Assembly (NCBI GenBank): GCA_034231615.1
Contig: CM067312.1
Coordinates: 3,141,001-3,205,000, forward strand
DNA: 64,000 bases
From: Meghimatium bilineatum
Taxonomy: Eukaryota > Mollusca > Gastropoda > Stylommatophora > Philomycidae
Reading direction: 5' to 3'
This document shows positions 1 to 15,300 of this stretch, in pieces; within the stretch, counting starts at the first letter, position 1; each line of letters begins with the position of its first letter. The notes beneath the pieces were generated by a model, which did no database searches, was not told where the DNA came from, and saw nothing but the letters and a program-made list of their open reading frames with translations. The translations under genes and the position numbers were made by a program.

Positions 1-84
1 CTTTTAACATCATCCACTGTTCATTGATGGTTTGTATTTTCTCTATGGCATTGTACCTGTTTTGTATTGCTAGTTAGAGATAGA

Positions 85-150
85 TAGATGGGTGGATGGA
101 TGGATGGATGGATCAATAGACAGATAAACAGATAGGCAGACTAGATAGAC
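85..150. repeat. GATA/GGAT microsatellite
   Basis: Short runs of gata, ggat and gaca units between 72 and 160, in the intron of the RNA-sensor gene. Confidence 0.8.
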
Positions 151-154
151 AGAC

Positions 155-205
155 AGAGATAGATCCTGCTATAAGAGAGATCCATGGAAGTTTGAGAACA
201 AGCTT
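155..205 (+). mobile_element. SINE1 3'-end fragment
   Basis: Carries tcctgctataagagagatcc and tttgagaacaa, the last third of the SINE1 family seen whole at 54838-55010. Ends at an A run next to exon 13. Confidence 0.6.
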
Positions 206-271
206 AAAAAAAAAACCATTCAAAAATTGAAAAAAATAAATTGTACAGATATTTTTTCCAACAAAACTTAC

Positions 272-370
272 TTTGTGCAAGTCTAGATATTTCTCCTTCC
301 ATTTCTTTCATCTTGGCAATAATATGTCTGACAGCATCATCCACTTCTCTTTCATTCAGCTTGAACATCA
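272..370 (-). CDS. RIG-I-like receptor exon 13: start of helicase insertion domain
   Basis: Reads [20 protein letters not shown] and on to GEISRLAQ, which lines up with the RIG-I stretch KVESRISDKFKYIIAQLM after motif III. Acceptor tttcaag and donor gtaagt bound a 99-bp exon. It begins with two bases that complete the codon split by the exon at 1745 (G plus TG gives V). It ends in phase 1, so another exon must follow to the left of the window. Confidence 0.85.
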
Positions 371-3300
371 CTTGAAATAATACAGACAAATAATCATCAC
401 TTTAAACAAAATTTACATTCATTCAACATAATAATCATAATCTGAATGACCACATAAGGAATAGTTTCCTTCTAATTTTGCATTGTTATTCCATATCAGT
501 ATTTCTGAATGTTTCAACATTTCTACAGTTATATACATTTTATCATGATTCGTTCATATATTTTACATACAGAAATTCATACACTTTCACAGTTGTAGTT
601 TTTGTGTTGTAATCTAAAGTTTTTTAGTATACAACTTGTGCAATCAATTGTTAAACATTTAGTCTAATACTTGTCATGTATAGAGTTGTTTATTTTAGGT
701 CATGTTGGGTTCCTGATACTACACAACAACTGATGATGCATCTAAATTTTGTCCTTTTCCTGTATGTGCACCTGTCACATATATTACCTGTTTATGGAAA
801 ATTATTTTATGATAATTGAAAATAAAGTGACTACTAATGTAACAATAATAAATAATAAAAAAAAGATCTCTCCTGTAACAGGACTATGATCCATTCTAGA
901 TTTCCAGCAGGATGTAGTCCAGAGAATGGGAATGCATTGTGTCACCATTTTATTTGTGCCACTGGCCCAAGACATCCATCTTTGGGTATGTACTATCCAC
1001 ACAAAAATATGCCCCAAAAAGTAAGTGATCTGGTAATGATTGCTCTAAAATGTATTTTATTAGTTCTTTGTTAATACTGTATCTAGTTCTATGACTAACA
1101 GTATATGATAGTGTAAATATGTTCATAGACTTTGCTATAGATTTGCAGAAAAAATGTAAATTTTTAACTTACTTGTATCTATGATTAAAACTTTATATTC
1201 AAGCTTGTAAAAAGTAACTCTTCATAATTTGAGTATAAATAATAATCACAGTGTTAGAGGATATCCGACAAAGTGGAGTACTATATGTGACACAGTAACA
1301 AAAATAACAAGTTATAACATTAAGGATAGTTTACTATTGTTAGTAACTAATAAAACTAATAATTAGTAAAAATACTAAATGTACAATATTATCTAATAAA
1401 AAAATTGGAACAAGGACTTTCTCTAAATTGTGGTCCATTAGGGACCTTTATCAAGAAATGAATAAACGAACAACATTTAAGAGCAAACATTACACTGGAG
1501 AGCCTTCAAGTGTACTTTTGTGAATTTAATTCATGTTTATTTATTCATTACTCGACAAAGGTCCTTATTGGACCACAACGTAGAAAAAAGTCCTTATTCC
1601 TATTTTTGTTATTTTTCATTGAGTATTTTTTACTATTTTTTTAGTTTTATTAGTAATAGTAGCAACAGCAGTCTCCTTAGTGTTTTTACTTCTCAATAAT
1701 TTGCCTGTTTTTCAGTCATGAACCATTTCACAAATATGACTGACCTTCTTTTGATGAACTAACAGTCTTATTAAGTTCTTCTATGTATTTCTGAACACAG
1801 GAAATATGGTTAACATCCAAATTCCCACAGATTTCAAGTACATAGTCTTTGGCTTTATCGTCAGTTTTTGCGTTTCCTATTCCAATGGATGCTGTCAGAC
1901 CTACTATCTGCAAACAATTTAGAAACAGATTTGATGTATAAAGTAGAAGATCTCTGTCTTGGACATACAATAACAGATAAAGTAAAGATCTGAAACAGAA
2001 ATCAGGAAAAGAATAGGAATATGAAAAACTAGTTCACTGATATGAGAGGAAGAGAAACAATCTTTAATTTCTAGAATCTGAGATCCCAAAGTTTGGTAAT
2101 TACACAAATATTTACTTTCCAGAGAAACCATTTTTTTTTACTTCACACAAAAGTAGCTCCTAATAAAATTATTATTAATGAAATGATCTATGAACGTTAT
2201 CGACATCATGAAGCACACATCGACATGAAGCACACATCGACATGAAGCACACATTGCATTCACAGATTTTTCATTTACACATAGTGAACATGTGTTGAAG
2301 ATATCTTGTCTGTATTTATAATATTTTTTAATGAAATGAAGTGCTGAAAATGAAGATTTGTGTTATAAAAAGCTGACAGCTGAACAAGTTATTGGGATTG
2401 GGCTTGATGTCGATGAATTAAATTTAGATTGTAATTATTCCAAAAGTGATATGGAAAGTGACTTAGGTGATCACTTAGTGAGTGAAAATGGTAGTCATTA
2501 GTATAAATCACAACAGTAGTAGTAATGTTCCTGGTTCATCATTGGGTCAAGTTACAATCTATAGGAGTGGAAGAGATCATATCTAAATAGTTTATCAAGT
2601 AAATGTGATTCAGGATGGTGTCCTACTTACTCCCACATGCATAGTAGACACAGCAACTGCTGGACAGATAGATCCTAAAAATATTCTAGAATCTATTTCT
2701 TCAGATATTAAGGTTATTGAATTTTTATAATTTTTCCTGGACAATAACTTCTGGCAAAATTTGTGTGAGCAGACAAATAGATGTGCTGCACATGTTAGAA
2801 GCAAAAAAACCTTCCACTTATGACACTAAAAATTAGAAAGATGTGGCAGTTCCATTGATGAAAGCTTTCTTTGGACTATGCCTTCAAATGAAGCACAGTG
2901 TGAGTAAGTCACAATATGAAGATACTAGATGTGGCAGTTCCAGTGATGAAGTCAGATTATTGATCCAACTCATCACCAAATTTTAGTTCTGAAACTCCAC
3001 GTTTTTGCACTGCAATGAAACAAGACTGCTTTGTTTCTTTATGGATATTTCTTCACCTTGTTAATGAGGAGGATCCTATTCTTCATTAGACAGAAAAGTT
3101 GTACAGTGAGATACATGTGGAATGTGTTGCTTCAAAGGTTTCAACATTATTATTCACCATGACAACACGAGTTTAGATGAAGGAATGGTCCCACCTAAAA
3201 GCAGACTTGCATTCAAACAATACATCAAGTCAAAGCCCATAACGTGAAGAATAAGGTTCTACTTGGCCTGTGAAGCCAGCACAGAATGTATTTTGAAATA

Positions 3301-6300
3301 TATACTGGAAGAACAGAAGTTATTCTATAATTGGGTGTTATTAGTAATGTCATCATCAGAATTCAGACTTAGCTGATTTAGTTTACAAAAACCATATCAT
3401 TATCATGGGCAGGTATTACAATAGTGTTACTCTTTTTGACAAGCTATACAATGACTATGGAACATTTGACAAGCTATACAATGACTATGGAACATTTGAC
3501 AAGCTATACAATGACTATGGAACATTTGACAAGCTATACAATGACTATAGAACATGTGCAGTGGAGACAGGAATGGTAAATAGGAAATTTTACCCAAAAA
3601 ACAGGACAAGAAAAAAAGATTAGTCAGGGAAATGTCATAATTTGTTTCTCACAATAACATTATATGTCTTGTATGGATGGATAGAAGATTGCATGTCTTG
3701 TATGGATGGATAGAAGATTGCATGTCTTGTATGGATGGATAGAAGATTGTATGTCTTGTATGGATGGATGGAAGATTGCATATCTTGTATGGATGGATAG
3801 ATAAAAGATTGTATGTCTTGTATGGATGGATAGACAAAAGATTGTATGTCTTGTATGGGTGGATAGAAGATTGCATGTCTTGTATGGATGGATAGAAGAT
3901 TGTATGTCTTGTATGGATGGATAGAAGATTGTATGTCTTGTATGGATGGATAGATAAAAGATTGTATGTCTTGTATGGATGGATAGATAAAAGATTGTAT
4001 GTCTTGTATGGGTGGATAGAAGATTATATGTCGTATGGGTGGATAGAAGATTGTATGTCTTGTATGGATGGATAGAAGATTGTATGTCTTGTATGGGTGG
4101 ATAGAAGATTGCATGTCTTGTATGGATGGATAGAAGATTGTATGTCTTGTATGGATGTATAGAAGATTGTATGTCTTGTATGGATGGATGGATAAAAGAT
4201 TATATGTCATGTATGGATGGATAGATAAAAGATTGTATGTCTTGTATGGATGGATAGATAAAAGATTGTATGTCTTGTATGGATGGATAGAAGATTGCAT
4301 GTCTTGTATGGATGGATAGAAAGTTGTATGTCTTGTATGGATGGATAGAAGATTGTATGTCTTGTATGGATGGATAGATAAAAGATTGTATGTCTTGTAT
4401 GGATGGATAGAAGATTGCATGTCTTGTATGGATGGATAGAAGATTGTATGTCTTGTATGGATGGATAGAAGATTGTATGTCTTGTATGGATGGATAGATA
4501 AAAGATTGTATGTCTTGTATGGATGGATAGATAAAAGATTGTATTTCTTGTATGGGTGGATAGAAGATTATATGTCATGTATGGATGGATAGAAGATTGT
4601 ATGTCTTGTATGGATGGATAGATAAAAGATTGTATGTCTTGTATGGGTGGATAGAAGATTGCATGTCTTGTATGGATGGATAGAAGATTGTATGTCTTGT
4701 ATGGATGGATAGAAGATTGTATGTCTTGTATGGATGGATAGATAAAAGATTGTATGTCTTGTATGGATGGATAGATAAAAGATTGTATGTCTTGTATGGG
4801 TGGATAGAAGATTATATGTCATGTATGGATGGATAGAAGATTGTATGTCTTGTATAGATGGATAGATAAAAGATTGTATGTCGTGTATGGGTGGATAGAA
4901 ATCCAACCCATTTTATATCCAGCTACTACAACTCAACACAGATTGGAACTGTCTGTTATAAGGAGAAACAAGGATGAAATAGGTTGTTACTCCAATTATT
5001 CTACTATGTATTGACTACAATTCTTTCAAATGCGGGTGTGATGTCAATGACAAAGTTTTTTGACTCAATAAAACATGTACACTCATTAGAACAATCCACA
5101 CAATTTTGTAATAACTAGAACAATCCACACAATTATGTAATAACTAGAACAATCCACACAATTATGTAATAACTAGAATAACTATAGACAATTTGGTATT
5201 TTCATAAATGAAATCTGTTTGTCCCTCATTAGTGATTACAGAACTGGGGCAAAGAGGTGAAAGAATAATTTAAAGTCACCACTAACAATGACCACCGCCC
5301 ATTTTTTAAACCTCTAGATAACACAAAAGGAATGCTCATTAAATGAAGAAGGTCTTGGGTGGCAGAAGTAGAAGATACCCTACTCAAAGTCTCTGAGCTG
5401 GAAGAAGTAGGAAGAGAATGTGAAATGGGTGGAAGTAAACAAAGGTGCTAAAAACACTTAATATGAAGAAAGAATTACTAAGAGAAATAAAGATCAGGCA
5501 AATAAAATATTTTTGACACATTAAAAGACATGACACCTTATTGAAGACCTTACTTGAGGGTACAGCCAAAGGTATAAGAGATAGACAGAGATACAAGTGG
5601 GAGAGTAAAATCACAAGATAGACAGGTTACAGCCTAGCAGAGTGCTCCACCAAAACAAGAGACAGGGAATGTTGGAGATCTGATGCAGTCAATCTTTGTT
5701 GCAGAGGCGGCACTTGATGATGATGAAACAAAGAGAGAAAGTCCTTGACATATGTTCTGACACAGCTAGAAAGAGAGTGTCTCAACTGAGCTCCAATCAC
5801 AACAGAGGGAATGATACAAGAGCTCGTAGAACAAAACTCAATGTCACGTGACATGATTACACTGGGCAACAAATTTTTATAAAAGTTACATTACTGAAAT
5901 GATATTTGTCATTTCTCATCAATTTTGAAGTGTTGAGCATGAATATGACATTCAAATTTTAAAATTGTCTCTAGTTTTTTTGTAATCTGCAAAAAGGAAT
6001 GTTTATATCATGAAATGCATGCAAATAGCAATAATGCAACGGTTAATACATGTAAAAATCAAGTCATAGACTACTTCTTAGATTTATTCACATGTCTCTT
6101 GTACAGCTGTTTGACTGTTTGAGAGCAAGACCAGAAGAACCCACAACCAACAAACGACTGCAACAATGAGCTGATATATTTTCTTAAATGGCTGACACAA
6201 TAGCAAGCATACTTATTTATATATATATATGAGAAACACCTTATGCAGTGATGCTAGTTTTTAATCAAGAATTGTGCTATTTACCTGTGGTAATTTGACA

Positions 6301-9300
6301 CCTGCCTGTTCACCTCTGTTCTCTGCACAGGTAATCCACTGTTTTGTCTTCAGGTAATGAATCATTAGTGTATTATAAGGTTCATCCATTCGTGTGTGAT
6401 GACACTCATCAAATATCATCATTGAGAAAATGCCTAAATGTTTCAGCTTATTCCAGATGAGATGATTCTCTAGAATACGAGGCGTCATAACAAACACATC
6501 AAAGTCTGGAATGATCAGGTCCAAGTGCAGACTATATTTACTGTCTCCTGTCAAACTGGTGATCTTGAATTAAACAAGAAATAATTTTATTCTAAATACT
6601 TGGCTGTGTTCATATTTAAGATCATCATCATCATGCGCCTAGTAGTAGCTATATTTCTATGTTCCTTCAGAGCCGAATGCGGTGCATAGGGCAAAAGCTA
6701 GAGCACTCCACTTCAAGCAAAGTGATGCTACTGTGTGTAATTCACACATGATTTTGAGACCCATAGTCATAACCTCTTTGATGGTTATTCTGCAAGGGTT
6801 TCTCATGATCTTCCTATTTTTTCTTTTGCCCATCTGGTACCCATTTTAATTCTTTTAATGACAGTCTGTTTCCATTCCTTCTAAGTGCATGTCTGATATA
6901 AGTCAACAGTTTTCTTTTTATTGCTATATGAAACATATTACTGTTTAGTGTCTTCTCTTACTTGTTTGTTCATCTTGAATTCTTCCCAACCAATATTGAA
7001 GTCTTCTAAAACATTTATTTTTAAATGAATTTAATTTCTTCTCCAGTGCTTTTGTTATTTTCCAACTTTTGCAACCATATGTTAATAAGGATATTATATT
7101 GGAGTTGAACATTCATAGTTTGGTATATTTATTTTTCGTTTTGTTTTTGATTTCCAGATGTTTGTTAGATGGTTGAATGCACTTGATGCTAATGTAATTG
7201 TGGTAGAAATCCAAATGGTTTCATCTCCATCTTGTGTCATTTTGCTGTCTAAATAGGAAAAGTTATCGACTGCATGAACTGTATCTCCGTTGAGAGTGAT
7301 TTTAAAATTCATGATCTTAGTCTTGGAAGTGTTGACTTGAAGGCCAATTTGTTCTGAAAGATGACAAGGTTGATTCAACATATCATGTGCTTTAGCAGGA
7401 GTTGGACTTATTTTCTGACTAACCACCTCGTAGTATATGTGGTTATTAATCTCCGCAAGATTCTATCTGCAGTAATGTGTATCAGCATACCACGATGTCA
7501 AACAATCTAATATTTTCTCCCTTTTATACCCTATCTTTTTTTCCCTCGATTTTTCCTGTTGTTACATTGTATTCTTAATATGTGGATTAGGATATGGACT
7601 ATTTTGTTTCAGAATTTGATTGATATCTTTCTTTTAGTGTCAGCTTCCCTCAGTACATCTTCATTAGTTTTATAACTGCCAGTGGGAGTCTCTGCATTCT
7701 TATGAAGAACCACATCTCCTTTAATAATAACCTTTAGTTTCCTACCTGTTTGTTTATTTATTGTCCATGATTTGTTTCCTTATGATAGAAGTGGCTTTAT
7801 GTAACAATGAGGACTCTTTTCCTTGATAAGAACTTATTTATTTCACAAAATTCTTTTCAGTATTTGAGATACATCTTACAATTGATATACTAGCAAACAT
7901 TAAAAACACATTGAAAATGTGATTTGTTTTCATACTTAAAATGTTTATGTATATGGGCAATTTTTTCAACCCAGAACATTTGCAAGTGAGGAAGTTTGTA
8001 CAGTCCTATTGTTGTGTTGCTGTGATGTTTCTTTATATTTTCCATGCTTACGTGTAAAACATAAATAAATAAATTCTGACTTTATTGAAAGTTGAAACCG
8101 GTTGCAATTTGGCACAAAATACATGAATGAAGTTTAGGCAAGTAAAAAGGCATCATCTGGTTTATATTGAAAGAAGTTCTGTTGCTGTTTTTTTTCCTGC
8201 ATTGACTAATGTTATAAGAGTGATGGCAAGCTGCTGGTATGCTTGTCCGTGGAATGACAACCAGAGAAATAGCCAGACATTTCAATTGTGACGATCTACT
8301 ATAGTAGGCTACATCAATTATTCCTGGTGGCAGGCACCACCAATGAAATCGCAAGAGCTGGTCAACCTTGTATAGCAATTCTTGCTCAAGATCATCATAT
8401 TGTACTTATGGATCCTCACAGCCGCTTCCAAATAGCACCTCAGACAGCAGCTCATACATGTGGCACTCAGGGATTGATTAGAGCAAACACTGTGTGAAGG
8501 AGACTTCACTGCTCTGTCTCGACACTGTGTGAAGGAGACCTCACTGCTCTGTCTCGACACTGTGTGAAGGCGTCTTCACTGCTCTGTCTCGACACTGTGT
8601 GAAGGAGACCTCACTGCTCTGTCTCGACACTGTGTGAAGGAGACTTCACTGCTCTGTCTCGACACTGTGTGAAGGAGACCTCACTGCTCTGTCTTGACAC
8701 TGTGTGAAGGAGACTTCACTGCTCTGTCTTGCCAAAAAGAAGTTCTAACATTGGTCATATCTTTACTAGATCCCACCAGACCAACAGACTGGCTTGGACT
8801 TTACAAAATATTTATTGTCCAAGGGAGAAAGGAGATAGAGGATGCTCTCTGATGAAAGTCAGTTTAATATCTTATTTGCTGATAGAATAAATCCAGTCTG
8901 GCGTTTTCTTAGAGAAAGATATGCTAATATGTGTATAGCCCAGCAAAACTGTTTTGGAGGAGGCAGTGTACATATTTGGGATGCATGTCATTAAACATAC
9001 CACAACTGTCCTTTTATAGAAGACTACTAGGTGATGGGGGAATTCCAGGTGTACTATTACTGCAGCAAATTGTTCAAGAGAGAGATCAGATGGAAGAATG
9101 ATGAACTGGTTGAGCAAGAAGTGTACGCTATGCTTTCAGACGTGATGATTCTGGTGTACCAGTGCAATAGAATGCTTCAAATCTGAAACTTAACATACAT
9201 CCATAATCCCCCCCCCTCCTCTCAACACAGCTATGTCTTTCAACTAAACATTTTACACATGTTTGAGTGTCACCATGGCTACCAAACAGGAAAACCTGGG

Positions 9301-12300
9301 CTTTTGTCAGATAGACTATGAGTTGTCAACATCTACCTGCTCACAGCTAAAGGGATTACATCATCATCATGTGTCATGTATCTCAGTTTTGGCTAAGATT
9401 CTCAAACCCATCAAGGAAGTAACGCACATCACATTAGCTTCTTGTGTCAGGTTTTTTTCAGCATCTTTCTATATCAACCTTTTTTCTTTTCCCTGCTGAT
9501 TCAAATCTGTGAGTTTCCTTTGCATCTCGCATTATATAGTCAAAATGTCCATTGTCTTTTGGTAACTTTAAAAAAAACTGTTGATTTATGGAACTTAGTC
9601 AAACAGACGTGCACATGTGGAGAAGACAAGAAGACAGGAGAACATGTACTCCAAGATTATTATTTACATGAAAGCAGTATGGCAAAGATGTGGCTCCCTC
9701 TATGAAGGAAAATTGATGAAGTAACAAGCTTGAGACAGACCGATACCATTATCTGTGAGATCAATGACGAGGTCATGTGAGCAATGACACAGAAGATTAC
9801 ACTTAGTGAGAAAAACCTACAGGAGATAGAGTTGTACATGTACTGTGTAACATAGACAGAGAGGGAAGAACCAACATCAAGATGTCATGTGATATATTCT
9901 CCCAAGAAAATTATCTTCCCAATGAACTCTCTGAACCTCTCTCTGTCTTGGCGATGTGGCTTGCATTTTCCAACGACATATTCATATTATCTTTAATGTC
10001 GTCAGTCCATCGTCTTCTTGGTCTGCCTTTCCTCCTCCTACGAGTGAGCTATACCCTCCATTATTTGTTTTTCTAAACAGTTGTGTTTCTTTATAAGACC
10101 AAACAGGTGTAGTTTTCTTTTTGCTATTGTGTTTAGTAACCAACACTCTGGAATCTTCAATGTGTTTATAACTTCTGAGTTTCTCTTTTTTCCTCCATGA
10201 TATTCTAAGTAACTTTCTGTGGCATTTCACTTCAAAGGCGTTGATCTTTGAACAGCATTCAAAGGCTGTTTTACTTAGGGTCCATGTTTCACACCCGTAT
10301 GTTGCAACCGGAAAAATAAAAGTTTTTAATATTAGCAGTTTGTTTCTATTTTGTTGTTTTTCCATATGTTTTTCAACTGTGTTATTTTACAATATGCTAC
10401 AGTATTTTACAAAAGACAAGAGGAAATGTTAATCCACTAAAATATATATGATAAAAGAAATAATTAAATCAAATACCAAACTAACAATCATCATCCTCAT
10501 CAAGTACTATGCCAGCTGGCATAAGTGTTCATGGCTCTCCGCAGCTCTCTGTCCACAGTATTATGTATCAAGATCGTTAGTTTCCCTGTCGTGCCAGGTT
10601 GTCAAACTGTCTAATATTTTCTCATGTTGTCACCCTCTGTCTTTGTTGCCTTCAATTTTGCCTGTTGTGACTATGTTCTCCAAACCTGCCTGTCTCATGA
10701 AGTGGCCAAAAAAAGAAGATTGTCTTTTTCTTATATTGTTGATTAAGGTCTGTTTCACATTTGACTCTTTCAGCACTTCTACATTAGTTTTTCTGGCAGT
10801 CCATGGTATTATCAGCATTATTTAACTCAAATATTAAATCAGTACTATTGTGTGGCTCAGAAACATGGAAAAGGCAAAAATGTCCAGGAAACTACAGATT
10901 TTCTTCAACAGATTCCAGTAGAGAAAGAACTCAAGAAACGGTGCTGGAGGAAGATAGGAAATACATTAGGAAGACCAACAGACAGCAGGGTAAAGCAGGC
11001 ATTATTCTTGAACCCACAAGGTATAAGGAAGATCAAGATATACCTGGAGGAAAGTATATACCAATGCAGAAAGAGTGGGTAAGACATGGAAAGAGCTAGA
11101 AACAATAGTTAAGGATTGGGACAAAATGGAAGGGATTTGTTGTGGACATAGGCTCCACAGAGTTAGATGAATATATAGAAAAACAGGAATATAGGGCATT
11201 GAAATTATTCAGAGCTGTAACACACACGTTATATTTTACCTTGAATTGTTTAGGAAGAAATTTTTGAAGCACCTGAAACTGCTGCATGACTAGTGGTACA
11301 GTTCGTGCAAAGAAGACCACTTTTCTTTTCTTACTTTCACCAGCTGCAAAAGAATAAAATGGCTGATACTTACATCTGTAATCTTTTAGTAACAGATTAG
11401 TTTCTAGAGTGGCACCCTATGATCCTGAAGGGTTAAGGGTTTCATAATGTCAGTAAATCTATTTCCTTTTACATTTCCCAAGGATGTGTGATTTGTCTCC
11501 ATGTTGGATTGCCTTCTGTTTCATATGTTTCAATTAGGTCTTTTTTGAAATTGTAGTTCAGTTGTTTGCAGTTTTTAAGGCTTTGAATATCTACATGGTG
11601 GAGTAGCCAACCTCACACACAACAAATCACCTTTTCAACATGTAAGGGCAGGTCACAGTGCTAACAGTTCATTATTTCTTTATTAACTATTTTCAGGCAT
11701 CAGTAACAAAATATTGTATCCATGTCTATAATCTAAAAATTTGCTAACATTACAAATTATTTAATTTAAGAACTAAAGAACACAACATAGTCCCAATAGT
11801 TCAGTTTAAACATTCAAAACATCATGATATTAAACATTTAAAACTTCATATTAATGAAATAAAATTTAATACAATGTGCATAAGTTTAAATGAAGCATAC
11901 CCTGATGTTCTTGCAGGTGTCTAAGTATGATGTGAACTGCAACTATAGTTTTTCCACAGCCTGTCGGAGCACAGATTATTGTATTTTGCCCATTCAGTGC
12001 ATCTTCTGCCAATTCTTTCTGATAGTCCAGCAGAACAAGATTTGGGGAATCTAGACAAGATTCATTATATTCAATACAAATCAACAAACTATTTTAATGG
12101 ATGTCAAGATATTCATTGAAATTGTACACCAACAGTTTGTCTGACTAAACAAATGCCAAGCATATTTCTACAGACTCCATGTCTATTTTGGATATCCTTA
12201 ACCTTTAACACAGTTTGTTTACAATTCGGGCGACACATTTAGCCCAAATTGTGTCATATCTTGATTTTGGACGACGAAATCCGTCGCCCAGTGCATTACA

Positions 12301-15300
12301 TTCATGTTAAACCCGAATACAAAAAAAAGACACATTTGTAATTTTTTAGTGGTAACTCAAATAGGTATTTTATTTAACTTCCTGTGTCTGTTCATAAAAT
12401 GGCGTTAGGAGACATTGTGTGATTATGCAATTGAAACCCGACAAATCTCTAGCCATCCGCATAGAGGCAAAGCGACATGACAGTGAATCGAGTTTTATAT
12501 ACTTTTATTTCGTCATATATTCAGTGAAATCATTATTTATTCTGATTGTAAAGTGGAAATCTTGAGAGGTGAATGTTCTTCAAATAGATTAAATAAAATA
12601 GACCATGAGGTTCCACAAGGTTTTCATTATGTAAAATATTTAATATTCAACAGCTTTCGATTGATCGAAAATACAATAGGCCTAGATAGGTCTAAATCTG
12701 TCTTTATCACTTTCTCACATGTCTCATATCACACAAAAATCAAAACTTACACCAATATATGGAGAATTTAATTCTTTATTTATATTTGCAAATATTATTT
12801 AAATATCTGTAACAAATAAAAAAAGTTATCACGATTTCAAAACAGCCACCAACGATTGCGCAACATTTTCAAAAACGAAGTCAACGGCAGGAGAGAAAGA
12901 GAAATTGCATAATTGTAAACACATCGTGCTAAAGGTTAAGCAGATCCTCATATGCAAATTGGTGTATTTGTCCTTAAACAGGAAGAATACACTATTGCAC
13001 AATCTGATCACTGCATATTCCATTAGTGTAACCATGCAATGGATCCCACAAAATCGCTAGCTAGTAGGACACAGTAGTCCAAAAGCAAAAAAGAGATGTC
13101 TTAAAATAACAACAAAAATAAAAAATAAATTTAAAACACTGTCATGCTGTATTTTTCCCATTATGGAGTTACAGGGAGTATACGAGTGTTAGGGAGTCAC
13201 AGAGAGTATTTGAGTGTTAGAGAGTCACAGAGAATATTTGAGTCGCCTGTGTGATAAAGGTTTCATGCCCCTACAAAAGGAAAGACCCTGAAAAATGAGA
13301 ATAGGTACATTGTCAGAAACACCACAAGTGAAATCTGACTGAACAGATCGGCAAATAGACTGACTGGTTAAAATGTATTTAAGGAAATGACAAGACTAAG
13401 GACAATGACAACATAAATAGATTCTATGAGAGAAATTAATTCTCTATCTGGGTCAATTTGATCCTATATGGGATGGGACAGCATCTTACGACATGTTTGG
13501 CAGGTAACAGTCTTGCTATTCTTTGCATCCCTTTCGGGTACCGACAATTTATGGGAGTATTTTCTTACATGAATTCATTCAGGACATAGTATTCATTATA
13601 GTAAAGTTAAAAAAAAAGAAAATTCTCCCTTATTCATGCCTGGGGCATTTCAAGGAATACAATATTAAGCCCATATTTTTCATTGACCAATGTCATACCA
13701 ACAGATGATGTAATCAGCATCACATCCGCTGCCTTTACTTTCTTAGAAAATCTGATACCACTTCCTTAGATTGGAACCTAGGAACCATTGGTGATTTAAA
13801 AATATTTCCAGTTGAACGCGAATCAAACAATTATTTTAACATAATCCAATATCCAAAATTTATTTTAATGTATATCAAGATATTCATTGAATTAGTTCAG
13901 ACTAGGAACTGGACTAGGAACCCAATGCACTAACCAGTGTGCTACCATGCCCCACCCTTAAGTCTTCTTTATAGATTCATGGAATTTCTTAAGATTTTGG
14001 ATGAGGTGACCTATTGCAGCCAATGACATGTTTAAATACTGTGTGATGTCTCTTATCCATGGTCATCTTGGGTAGCCTGTTTCCTGTTAACCAGCATCCA
14101 TGCCTCCCATTACTAGTTTCATCCATGCTGTTATGTATTTATATGGCCAAGAAGACTGTTTTCTTATAACTTTTTTTTTACTAGCCAACTCTCTTCCACA
14201 TGTATTATTTTTAACACTTCTTGAATAGTTTAATTTTTTGGACCATGGTATTCTCAATTTCCTTTTTTAGCATCCTATTTTAAAAGATGCAATTCTATTT
14301 ATATCACAGTATTATTTATTTAATTGTTTGTTTTGCATTTTTTCTCAAACTCCCATCAGATTTCACTTATAGCAGGACCATGGTCCTACAAGGTTTCCAG
14401 CAGAATATAGTCTAGAGAATCGCAGGACAAATAGGTCACCAAATCAATTCATCAAAAACAAAAATTATGGACTTCACAAATTCACCTAACGAAATTACTT
14501 TAAATGGACAACAGCTTGAAAAGGTACACCAATTCTCCTATCTAGGAAGCAAATTAACACTTGACGGTGACTTCATGACAGAAATTATAACTCGCAATGC
14601 ACTAGCATCAAGTGCCTTTAACAGACTGTCTAATATCTGGAGGTCAAAGTCAATCAGCACACACACGAAAATGCTTATTTAATTCCTGCGTTATTCCGGT
14701 GCTATCAAATGGATGTGAGAGCTGGAAAAGCTCTTTATCTTCAGAAAATAAATTGTGTCACAGTTTTACTTGAATCAATGGACCCATACAACCAACTTCG
14801 GTATCTGTAACTAATACATTCAGTGTTTTACCACTTCTACTGAACAGTGTACATCTTTAACCATATTGATAGTATAATTGGCCAACCGTACACAAGAACT
14901 GGTTCCCGCTCCTATCCGGTAGACACTATGCTCAGAGTTAACCACAGTCACAGATACATGACCTTTTGTTTCTGTCTTTTGTTATTGTCTTTCATCACAG
15001 ACTACAACCACAAAATTATTTTAATATAGTACCTATCTAAAGGAAATTTCTTTAATTCACATCACATTATTTTAATGAGAAATTACTATCAATTCCATCC
15101 AACAAAATTATCAAAAATAAATACACACTATTAAGTTTTCTTGATCTGCACCGTGTACCCACACACAGACTATACTTCTTATTCTTTTGCTTTCATTCTC
15201 AAACTCCCAATGGATTTCTCTTGTAGTAGCACTAATGGATTTTCTAGATTTCCAGCAAGTTAGAAATATGTTGTGTCGTTGTTTTATTTGCACCAATGGC

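Noticed and set aside
3635-4420. Long open frame (261 codons, [11 protein letters not shown] repeats)
   Set aside because: It lies wholly in the 29/33-bp minisatellite; the frame stays open only because the unit lacks stops.
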